Source of the DNA: Xenococcaceae cyanobacterium MO_188.B32
GTDB lineage: Bacteria; Cyanobacteriota; Cyanobacteriia; Cyanobacteriales; Xenococcaceae
Length of the DNA stretch: 64,000 bases
Reading direction: 5' to 3'
Assembly (NCBI GenBank): GCA_030065635.1
Contig: JASJDJ010000013.1
Coordinates: 1-64,000 of the forward strand
The notes under the pieces are model-generated. The model searched no databases. It was not told where the DNA came from and worked only from the letters and a program-made list of their open reading frames with translations. A program made the translations under genes and the position numbers. Shown here piece by piece: positions 57,340 to 64,000 of this stretch (position 1 is the stretch's first letter; every line of letters starts with the position of its first letter).

Positions 57340-57993
57340 TTACTTATCTTGTGACCAATGCTTCCATTTACGACAACTGACAGATTCCTCGGGATCGGAA
57401 TCAGAATCTTGTTGGATTTGCTGGATGAATTGCTGATTAGTTTGTTTATCGATTATCCATTCATCATACTCATTATCGAATCGACCTTTGAAAAAAGCTT
57501 TTTCCCAATTACAGGCTGATTTAATTTGAGTAGGAGTGAGATTTTTAGCACTTTTGAGATTAGCATTGGTAAGGTTAGCATTCTTGAGATTGGTATTGGC
57601 AAAATTAGCATTGTAGAGGTTGGCACGATAAAGGTTAGCCTCGGCGAGATTAGCATTGGAGAGGTTGGCATGGGAGAAATTGCTACGGTAGAAGTCAGCC
57701 TTGGCAAGATTAGCATCTTCAAGATTGGCATTGGTGAAATTAAATGACCTTAAATTTTTCTGAGCTTGAATAAGTGTCTCTAAAGCGGAAATAATGTGAA
57801 AACAATTGTTGTTTAGAGAACAATTATTGACTAATTGTCGAGCAGCATTAATTTGGATTTTGCGCCTGATAAAATAGCCAACCAGAATTGAAACCAGAAA
57901 AAAAGAAATAAGCAAGATAAGACGATTAGCTCTAGACTTTTTGCTAGTTTTGGAAGGTACGTTTGTAGCTAATTCCGATTGCTTAGTTTTCAT
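57340..57993 (-). CDS. Membrane-anchored pentapeptide-repeat protein
   Basis: A basic N-terminus precedes one transmembrane helix (about 26-43). After a short Cys-containing linker comes a run of A(D/N)LXX pentapeptides (about 80-145, for example ANLSNANLAEANLYRANL), which form a right-handed beta-helix. Such proteins are abundant in cyanobacteria and of unknown function. It is convergent with lpxB, 42 bases away. Confidence 0.9.
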   Translation of the reverse strand: MKTKQSELATNVPSKTSKKSRANRLILLISFFLVSILVGYFIRRKIQINAARQLVNNCSLNNNCFHIISALETLIQAQKNLRSFNFTNANLEDANLAKADFYRSNFSHANLSNANLAEANLYRANLYNANFANTNLKNANLTNANLKSAKNLTPTQIKSACNWEKAFFKGRFDNEYDEWIIDKQTNQQFIQQIQQDSDSDPEESVSCRKWKHWSQDK

Positions 57994-58637
57994 GCTATTC
58001 CTAACATTTTTATTTATAACAAAAAATATTTTATACTATTCCAAATAAAAAGTCAGAGGTTTTATCGACAATATATAGTCACATTATTCCGTGTAATTAC
58101 TGAAGTTAAATACTGCTATAGATAAAAAAAAACGTTTGATTTGTGAGGATTTAAGTAATTATTTGAGTTTTAATACCCGAGCCAATTGCCTTAATTTTCA
58201 GTGCAATTACTGAATTATTTTTGCCCGTGTTTATACGGAAAAAATTAGCAATAGTCAGCAAAGATAGGTAATTTTTGGGATAAATTTTTGAAGAAAATAA
58301 TATTTCGATCGGTGAACAGTTAACAGATAAGCTGAAAGTTTCGGTTGGAGTTCAATCCCCAACTGAAACCAGATCGCTGATAACTGATTGAATCAGTAAC
58401 TTTATATAAACAAAAAATAAATCTATTTTTATGACTGGGTTGTGAACCCTAGTTTATAATTTTGCAAAAGTTTTTTTGTGATAAGATGGTAAATTTGACT
58501 CATATTTTTAAAACTCCAGAAAATTATTATGAAATTTGCACGAGTTCGAGGATTATCCAAGTATAGATGTAAGCATCTGGCAGGAATGAGTCTTCAAACT
58601 TACTATGTCATCTTCACTTAAAGGAAATCTTTATTAA
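57994..58637. other. Long AT-rich intergenic region
   Basis: About 640 bases lie between the pentapeptide gene and the lipoprotein gene. It holds one strong hairpin, GTTTCGGTTGG/CCAACTGAAAC (58339-58369), and a short frame (58529-58621). No known RNA gene was recognised. Promoters for both divergent genes should lie here. Confidence 0.5.
58529..58621 (+). other. 30-codon frame, possible transposase N-terminal remnant
   Basis: MKFARVRGLSKYRCKHLAGM and the next ten codons look vaguely like the helix-turn-helix start of IS5-group transposases. A genuine small protein or chance frame is equally possible. Confidence 0.2.
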
Positions 58638-59687
58638 ATGCTAAAAACGAAAGGCTATCAGCTTTTATTTATAGTGAGTCTTATTTTTCTTATTATCTCT
58701 TGTAACTCATCCACAGAGGCTAGCAAAGTCCCAAAAATCTTAGGTGAATATCCTCTCTGCGAACCTTCCGCAGTGGTTAAGATAGCTTGCCCCAATAAAG
58801 ATGGAGATTGTCTCTTAGTAGGTGACAATGAAATTAATTATGCTCTCTTTGTTTATCCCTTAAATTTAGGTGAATTACAAGCTCAACAGCAGCGAGAATT
58901 GAGTTTGGAAAAAGTGGAAATTAGCGATCTTGAAGCAATTGCTAGTCTAGCTAACGATCGAGTTCTTATTGTTGGTTCTCACAGTCGTAATAGCAAATGT
59001 CAAACAAAAAAAAAGAGACAGCGTTGGTTACAAGTAAAAGTCTCAAATAATAGTCTTCAACCTATTGATGAAGTCGTTCAAACCCCAAAAATTGATTCGC
59101 AAATCTTGTTTGATGATGTAAATATAAATAGCAATAAAATTATTCAAGCTGTAGCTAAAGCTATCGATGGTGCCGAACAAGCTGCTAACTCAGCCGAAGG
59201 AAATAAAGAGGCTTGTTCTACCACCAATCACTTTAATATTGAAGGTGCTGTTGCGGTTAACAGTAACTCTTCTGAATCTAGTATTTGGATGGGAATGCGA
59301 TCGCCTTTAGTAACTTTAGACGGTAAAAATTTGGCTATTCTCTTACATCTCAAAGATATAAATAGTTATCAATTCGATCGAGTCGCACTTTTAGATTTAG
59401 GTGGGCGAGGTATTAGGGAGCTTACTTTATGGCAAAATTATCTCTGGGGAATTGCTGGTGGATCGGAAGACGGTCTAGATAACTTTGTGCTTTGGCAATT
59501 TCCCCTTGAGTTGCTCAAGCCAGACACAATTATCGAACCAGAAATCGTTCGTTCTCTTCCTTCTTCCTCAGAGGGATTGGTATTTGTAGATTCTAATACT
59601 GCCTATACTACGATCGATGGAGATTTAGGAGATTCTGAGGCTAACTGTTTGAGATCGGGTAAGTTTCTTAAGTTGGCAATTCAATAA
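58638..59687 (+). CDS. Putative lipoprotein with DUF3616-like domain
   Basis: An N-terminal hydrophobic stretch ends in LIISCNSS, a lipobox with Cys22, so the protein is probably anchored in the membrane and exported. The remainder resembles DUF3616 proteins (SDLEAIASLANDRVLIVGSHSR and later NFNIEGAVAVN-like and LPSSSEGLVF motifs), which look like beta-propellers. Function unknown. The DUF3531 gene follows after 24 bases. Confidence 0.8.
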   Translation: MLKTKGYQLLFIVSLIFLIISCNSSTEASKVPKILGEYPLCEPSAVVKIACPNKDGDCLLVGDNEINYALFVYPLNLGELQAQQQRELSLEKVEISDLEAIASLANDRVLIVGSHSRNSKCQTKKKRQRWLQVKVSNNSLQPIDEVVQTPKIDSQILFDDVNINSNKIIQAVAKAIDGAEQAANSAEGNKEACSTTNHFNIEGAVAVNSNSSESSIWMGMRSPLVTLDGKNLAILLHLKDINSYQFDRVALLDLGGRGIRELTLWQNYLWGIAGGSEDGLDNFVLWQFPLELLKPDTIIEPEIVRSLPSSSEGLVFVDSNTAYTTIDGDLGDSEANCLRSGKFLKLAIQ

Positions 59688-59711
59688 AATTCTTTCATCT
59701 TATTTTTGTTT

Positions 59712-60158
59712 ATGAAAATTCAGTTTCGTGAATTTAATCCTTTTGATTTATGGATTTGGTTAGAATTTGAAACCGTTCCTTCACGTATGGAACAACAATA
59801 TATTGAAGAGTTATTTAACTCTTGGTTTTTTCTCGGAAAACTAGGGGGGTTTAATGCCGAAAATCTTCAAGTACAAGAGGCTGGCATTGAAATTAGTTAT
59901 ATGGAATACGATAAAGACATGGCAGAAAATGTCTTTATGTCACCAATGCATAATATGGGCAATTTTGAATATTTAGGTACTTGGGGTCGTTGCTGGTTCG
60001 ATCTCGGTACTAGCGATTTAATTGCGATCGATATTTTAATTAATTCTCTCCATCAGTTAAGTAAAGAATACGTACAGATCGAGCAACTAATTATTGGTGG
60101 TCAAAACGAAGATTGGGCAGTTAATTCACCAAATCAGTCTATTTTTTCGGAAATGTAA
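59712..60158 (+). CDS. DUF3531 family protein
   Basis: The protein of 148 residues begins MKIQFREFNPFDLWIWLEF and continues with FVMSPMHNMGNFEYLGTWGR-like and CWFDLGTSD segments of DUF3531, a family shared by cyanobacteria and plants. I start at this ATG, not the TTG two codons earlier. There is no known activity. It is close to the upstream lipoprotein and may share its transcript. Confidence 0.85.
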   Translation: MKIQFREFNPFDLWIWLEFETVPSRMEQQYIEELFNSWFFLGKLGGFNAENLQVQEAGIEISYMEYDKDMAENVFMSPMHNMGNFEYLGTWGRCWFDLGTSDLIAIDILINSLHQLSKEYVQIEQLIIGGQNEDWAVNSPNQSIFSEM

Positions 60159-60213
60159 TTGAGGTCTTGCCCAAATATAATTTTTGTATTAAAGAGAAAT
60201 CAGGAGTTCAGAA

Positions 60214-60471
60214 GTGAGCAAATTACCAGAATTAGAAAGTGCTACTATCGATCGCGTTATCGAAATGGCGTGGGAGGATCGTACTCCTTTTGCAGCTATT
60301 GAAACCCAATTTGGTTTATCAGAAAAGCAAGTAATTGCCTTAATGCGCCAAGAAATGAAACAATCTAGTTTTAAAATGTGGCGTGAACGAGTTACAGGCC
60401 GTAAAACCAAGCATTTGGCTAAAAGAGACTTTCTAGAAGCTATATTTAAGTCGCAAAACCAAAAAACTTAG
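60214..60471 (+). CDS. TIGR03643-type small protein
   Basis: The 85-residue protein starts with GTG after an AGGAG-like site (TCAGGAGTTC). It shows IDRVIEMAWEDRTPFAAIETQFGLSEKQVIALMR, a helix-turn-helix-like core, and the conserved FKMWRERVTGRKTKH. This matches the TIGR03643 family of unknown function, widespread in cyanobacteria. Confidence 0.88.
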   Translation: MSKLPELESATIDRVIEMAWEDRTPFAAIETQFGLSEKQVIALMRQEMKQSSFKMWRERVTGRKTKHLAKRDFLEAIFKSQNQKT

Positions 60472-60592
60472 CTAAAAAAACTAACAAATTTATTCATCTG
60501 TAGCAAAAAAGAAAGTTGATATTATTACTTGAGATCGCGAAGCTCCTGATACAGCTCAAAAATTTTTGTCCTGTACTTGGCGCGATCGACAC

Positions 60593-61066
60593 TTAGGTTT
60601 TTAATCTACATCTTCCTGGTTCGGATCGTAACTTCTCCTCTCTTTTTGCTATTATCTCAGCTAAATTTGGTCTACCAGTAAGAGCTAATCGCCAGTCTGC
60701 CCAGATATTGTATAACCAATCTGCGATCGCGCCAAGTACAGGCAATTTGGTTATGGCGTACACCCAACCCATGCCCAATTCTTCATATACTCGCCGAAAT
60801 ACTTCGACATTTTTAATAACCGTGCCATCGGGTAAAACCGCATGAATTCTGCCCATTGCTGTCTCAAAATCAACACCGCCATTTTCTTCTGGCTGATAGT
60901 TAAGATCGGCAATATCGACAAATTTAACTATGCCTCTCCCTGCATCTCGCTTGAGGAGAAAATTAACTTCCCGCACACATAAGGGACATTCCCCATCGTA
61001 TAAGAGTTTGATTTTCCAGTTGGTTGCTTTTGATGGTCGATCGATCTGATTTGGAGATGAAGTCAT
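60593..61066 (-). CDS. DCC-family thiol-disulfide oxidoreductase-like protein (DUF393)
   Basis: The 157-residue protein has the defining DGECPLCVREVNFLLKRD at about residues 24-41, with a CxxC pair in a thioredoxin-like fold. A GRIHAVLPDGTVIKNVEVFR segment and a C-terminal basic part follow. The family is of unproven redox function. It is transcribed toward the TIGR03643 gene. Confidence 0.88.
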   Translation of the reverse strand: MTSSPNQIDRPSKATNWKIKLLYDGECPLCVREVNFLLKRDAGRGIVKFVDIADLNYQPEENGGVDFETAMGRIHAVLPDGTVIKNVEVFRRVYEELGMGWVYAITKLPVLGAIADWLYNIWADWRLALTGRPNLAEIIAKREEKLRSEPGRCRLKT

Positions 61067-61144
61067 AAAATTCTTTAATATTTATTAAAAATCTTAATTT
61101 TTATTGTAATGTTATTTCAAAATCCACTTCTGAAGCAAGGTTAA

Positions 61145-61435
61145 CTAATTGCGCGATAAAATATATATTCCAGAACCAATCAGTAGTAGGGCTAAAAGTT
61201 GTTTCAAACCAAAAGCTTCTCCCCAGATTACGTGAGCCAAATAAGCTACAGCAACATAGCTAATAGAAACACTTGGAAAAGCTACTGAAACTGGTATATT
61301 TCTGAGGGAGTAAATGTATAATAGCGAGGCCAAAAAATAGGCAAATAATCCCAAAACAGTGTATTTTTGAAAATACAAGTTACCGTCGCTATGACCCTGA
61401 AGAGCTCCTGCTTTAAGACTAATTTGTCCAATCAC
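61145..61435 (-). CDS. Half-size DMT/SMR-like transporter
   Basis: The 96-residue protein has about three or four hydrophobic helices. Its LRNIPVSVAFPSVSISYVAVAYLAHVIWGE and LLLIGSGIYIL segments resemble EmrE/ArnE-type small multidrug-resistance proteins. The start is uncertain: only GTG (MIGQISLKAG) is available, yet similar residues continue upstream (KIEILLG) without an ATG. The first helix may be clipped or an unusual start used. Confidence 0.7.
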   Translation of the reverse strand: MIGQISLKAGALQGHSDGNLYFQKYTVLGLFAYFLASLLYIYSLRNIPVSVAFPSVSISYVAVAYLAHVIWGEAFGLKQLLALLLIGSGIYILSRN

Positions 61436-61858
61436 GCCTAAGAGGATTTCAATTTTTATAAATGTCTCGCTAAACAGAAAATAGTTAATCCTGCAATGGC
61501 ATTAAATGGAAATAAAACTATGCGCTCAATATCATGCAAGGATATTAATGCATTATTAATTTTTATAAGTTTTGTTCGGTCAGATGGCTAGTTATGATTT
61601 CGAGTGCTGTTATATTTATTTGGGCGCATAAGTCTTAATATAAATACGTACTGCTTTAGCATTAAATATGCCTGCGATCGCCTTAACGGATCCTGGTGTG
61701 ATGTATGGCGCGATCGTCAACACTTCGATTGCGAGACAGCCCGTTGTGGTGAAGCCGTGCGGTCTTGTTGGTTTCCAACAAAAAGCAACTCTTTTATGAC
61801 TATAAGGTGATAAAAGAGGGTTGATTAACAGATAATCGTCTCAACAACAATAATTAGA
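61436..61858. other. Intergenic region with a possible gene remnant
   Basis: About 420 bases lie between the small transporter and carB. A minus-strand stretch (about 61457-61600) reads open for some 49 codons, ending IAGLTIFCLARHL, without a start codon. It may be the end of a lost gene. No RNA gene is recognised. Confidence 0.4.
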
Positions 61859-64000
61859 TTAAGAAATATAATCCTGTAAAGCCTTAACCGCAAAAGCTTC
61901 CAACTGCAAAGACCGAATTGCTGCCACCGTTGCTTTTGCCCCTGCAATGGTGGTAATGATTGGTAATTTATAGTCTAATGCCATGCGCCTAATTTGACGG
62001 GCATCGGTTTGGGATTCTTCTCCTGTGGGAGTATTAATAATCAGTTGAATTTGCTTATTTTTAATCCAATCTATGACATGAGGGCGACCTTCATGGACTT
62101 TTAACACTAATTCTACATCTTTAATTCCGTTTTCTTGCAATACCTGACGAGTACCAGAAGTAGCCACTATTTTAAAACCCAAGTCGATAAAATCTTTGAC
62201 TACGGGTACGGCAGCTTGTTTATCTCGTTCGTTCATGGAGATAAATACTGTCCCTTCTAAAGCTAAATCTACTCCTGCTGCAATCTCTGCTTTAGCAAAT
62301 GCCTTACCAAAATCGGTATCAATGCCCATTACTTCTCCAGTCGAGCGCATTTCCGGACCTAAAAGAGTATCGGAACCAGGAAACTTATTAAAAGGTAAGA
62401 CGGCTTCTTTTACTGCTATATGCTTGGGTATGGTTTCACTGACTACACCCAAAGATTCTAAAGTTTGTCCAGAGACAACCAAAGAGGCGATTTTGGCTAA
62501 AGGTACGCCCGTTGCTTTAGAAACATAAGGAACGGTACGAGAAGCGCGAGGATTGGCTTCTAGTATATATACCTGTTCTCCTTGTACTGCATATTGGATA
62601 TTCATTAATCCTACTACCTGGAGCGTAACGGCAAGTTTTTCTGTCCAAGTACGGATAGTGTCTATGGCTGCGGGAGAGAGAGAATTATAGGGAATAGAAC
62701 AAGCGGAGTCGCCAGAGTGAATACCTGCCTGTTCGATATGTTCCATAATTCCGCCAATAACTACCTTACCAGTACCATCGGCTAAAGCATCTACATCTAC
62801 TTCTACCGCGTTTTCTAAAAATTTGTCGATGAGAATAGGACGATCTGGTTCTACATCTACTGCATAGGTCATGTAGTGTTTTAATTCTTTATCAGAATAG
62901 ACAATTTCCATTGCCCTGCCTCCTAGCACATAAGAAGGACGAACGACTACAGGATAACCAACTCGATTAGCGATCGCCAGAGATTCTTTGTAGCTTCTGG
63001 CAATACCATTGGCAGGCTGTTTAATGTCTAATTTACGCAATATTTGTTCAAATCTTTCCCGATCTTCGGCAGTATCGATAGAATCTGGAGATGTACCCCA
63101 TATTTTAGTATGAACAGTTATATTCTCCCCTGCACCTCCGCTCCCCTGCGCCTCTGCTAATTTTTCTAAATAATCTTGGAGGGGAACAGATAACTTAAGA
63201 GGAGTTTGTCCGCCAAATTGAATAATAATTCCTTCGGGGTTTTCTGCTTCGATGATATTGAGAACGTCTTCTTTGGTGAGGGGTTCAAAATAAAGGCGAT
63301 CGCTGGTATCGTAATCGGTAGAAACTGTTTCTGGATTGGAATTAACCATAATCGTTTCTAAGCCTGCTGCGGAGAGGGCAAAGGCAGCATGACAGCAACA
63401 GTAGTCAAATTCAATCCCTTGCCCGATGCGGTTAGGCCCTCCACCCAAAATCATAACTTTGCGTCGATCGGAGGGGGTAATTTCTGATTCTCCTTCTTCG
63501 TAGGTAGAGTAGTAATAAGGCGTAAAGGCTTCAAATTCCGCAGCACAGGTATCTACTAGCTTGTAAACAGGAGTAATGCCTAATTTTTGCCGATAAGCTC
63601 TTACTTCGTCTTCAGTGGTTTTCGTAGCAAAAGCTATCTGGCGATCGCTGAATCCTTGCTGTTTCACCCAGCGCATCTCTTCAGCCTCGATCTTTTCTAG
63701 ACTAGTACATTTAAGGAACTTCTCTGTCTCTAGTAACTCCTGCATCTTATCTAAAAACCACATATCGATCGCGGTGAGTTCGTGGATTTGTTCTGGTTCC
63801 ATCCCTAATTTGAGGGCATGATAAACACTAAAAATCCTGTCAGGGTTGGCAGTACGCAGGTTAGCCCGAACTTGAGAGAGAGAAGGAAGAGTCTCCTGGC
63901 GATCGCAACCAAACCCATAGCGTCCTGTTTCTAGGGAACGTAAGGCTTTTTGGAAAGATTCACAAAATGTCCTGCCAATTGCCATGGCTTCCCCAACAGA
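61859..64000 (-). CDS. carB: Carbamoyl-phosphate synthase large subunit (N-terminus beyond window)
   Basis: The frame runs off the right edge, and the codons there (SVGEAMAIGRTFCES) match an internal CarB segment. About 713 of an expected 1080 residues are present: the end of the first synthetase half, the oligomerisation domain and the second ATP-grasp half (GGGPNRIGQGIEFDYCC, then VRPSYVLGGRAMEIVY). The C-terminal MGS-like allosteric domain (FVISMNERDK-like to the end) closes the frame. It makes carbamoyl phosphate for arginine and pyrimidine synthesis. Confidence 0.97.
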   Translation of the reverse strand, partial: SVGEAMAIGRTFCESFQKALRSLETGRYGFGCDRQETLPSLSQVRANLRTANPDRIFSVYHALKLGMEPEQIHELTAIDMWFLDKMQELLETEKFLKCTSLEKIEAEEMRWVKQQGFSDRQIAFATKTTEDEVRAYRQKLGITPVYKLVDTCAAEFEAFTPYYYSTYEEGESEITPSDRRKVMILGGGPNRIGQGIEFDYCCCHAAFALSAAGLETIMVNSNPETVSTDYDTSDRLYFEPLTKEDVLNIIEAENPEGIIIQFGGQTPLKLSVPLQDYLEKLAEAQGSGGAGENITVHTKIWGTSPDSIDTAEDRERFEQILRKLDIKQPANGIARSYKESLAIANRVGYPVVVRPSYVLGGRAMEIVYSDKELKHYMTYAVDVEPDRPILIDKFLENAVEVDVDALADGTGKVVIGGIMEHIEQAGIHSGDSACSIPYNSLSPAAIDTIRTWTEKLAVTLQVVGLMNIQYAVQGEQVYILEANPRASRTVPYVSKATGVPLAKIASLVVSGQTLESLGVVSETIPKHIAVKEAVLPFNKFPGSDTLLGPEMRSTGEVMGIDTDFGKAFAKAEIAAGVDLALEGTVFISMNERDKQAAVPVVKDFIDLGFKIVATSGTRQVLQENGIKDVELVLKVHEGRPHVIDWIKNKQIQLIINTPTGEESQTDARQIRRMALDYKLPIITTIAGAKATVAAIRSLQLEAFAVKALQDYIS

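Noticed and set aside
57453-57747. Frames on both strands over the pentapeptide repeat region
   Set aside because: They arise from the periodic DNA of the A(D/N)LXX repeats, not from separate genes.
58339-58369. CRISPR-repeat-like sequence with GTTTC and GAAAC ends
   Set aside because: There is only one copy, with no spacers, no second repeat and no cas genes. It is treated as a simple hairpin.
61604-61810. 68-codon plus-strand frame before carB
   Set aside because: No start signal or family resemblance; Cys/Arg-rich composition is typical of chance frames over HIP1 sites.

Overview
The window is cyanobacterial chromosomal DNA. The HIP1 octamer GCGATCGC recurs throughout. The genes include cyanobacterial markers (Ycf54, SLH-OprB porin, a gap2-type GAPDH, a trigger factor-clpP-clpX block facing asd-dapA-RNase J, DUF3531, TIGR03643). 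Base composition is AT-rich, with heptameric short tandem repeats and several IS200/IS605-type relics. A unicellular or baeocyte-forming cyanobacterium would fit, but the sequence alone does not fix the genus.

Left part (1-36750) is mostly housekeeping. An RTX calcium-binding protein is cut by the window edge. It is followed by ycf54, pdxJ, and a decayed stretch holding a truncated metallophosphoesterase and a CHAT-protease remnant. Next come an alpha/beta hydrolase and clpX-clpP-tig on the minus strand, facing asd-dapA-rnj on the plus strand. rpmF and a sulfite-oxidase-like molybdoenzyme follow. A phosphate block then runs sphR-sphS-phoU-porin-pstS. After that come a NYN-domain protein, leuA, a GT39-like membrane glycosyltransferase, a C-terminal processing protease, a NUDIX hydrolase, an OB-fold-like lipoprotein, folD, pgi, gap2, a caspase-fold protein lacking both catalytic residues, sat and a PrxQ-like peroxiredoxin.

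Middle part (36800-50700) is an accessory island. It carries vapBC (the toxin split by an IS1634-like element with intact inverted repeats and a 6-bp target duplication), a lone HicB, hicBA-like genes, higBA, a 187-bp MITE with a perfect 8-bp target duplication, three glycosyltransferases, a second truncated higB, a TnpB remnant, an Uma2-type nuclease, another glycosyltransferase and several gene fragments. It also carries a C-terminally truncated IscB with its omega-RNA region still recognisable, and further gene ends.

Right part (51000-64000) has a LivM-type permease, a methyltransferase, and a striking fusion of a phospho-receiver domain to a HlyD membrane-fusion protein. lpxB, a membrane-anchored pentapeptide-repeat protein, a DUF3616-like lipoprotein, DUF3531, TIGR03643, a DCC-family protein, a half-size DMT transporter and the C-terminal two thirds of carB follow.

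The most notable items are the receiver-HlyD fusion (a possible phospho-controlled type I secretion adaptor), the caspase-fold protein with a Tyr/Ser pair in place of His/Cys, the decayed IscB/omega-RNA locus, and the layered mobile-element history of the toxin-antitoxin/glycosyltransferase island. No rRNA, tRNA or CRISPR array was seen.
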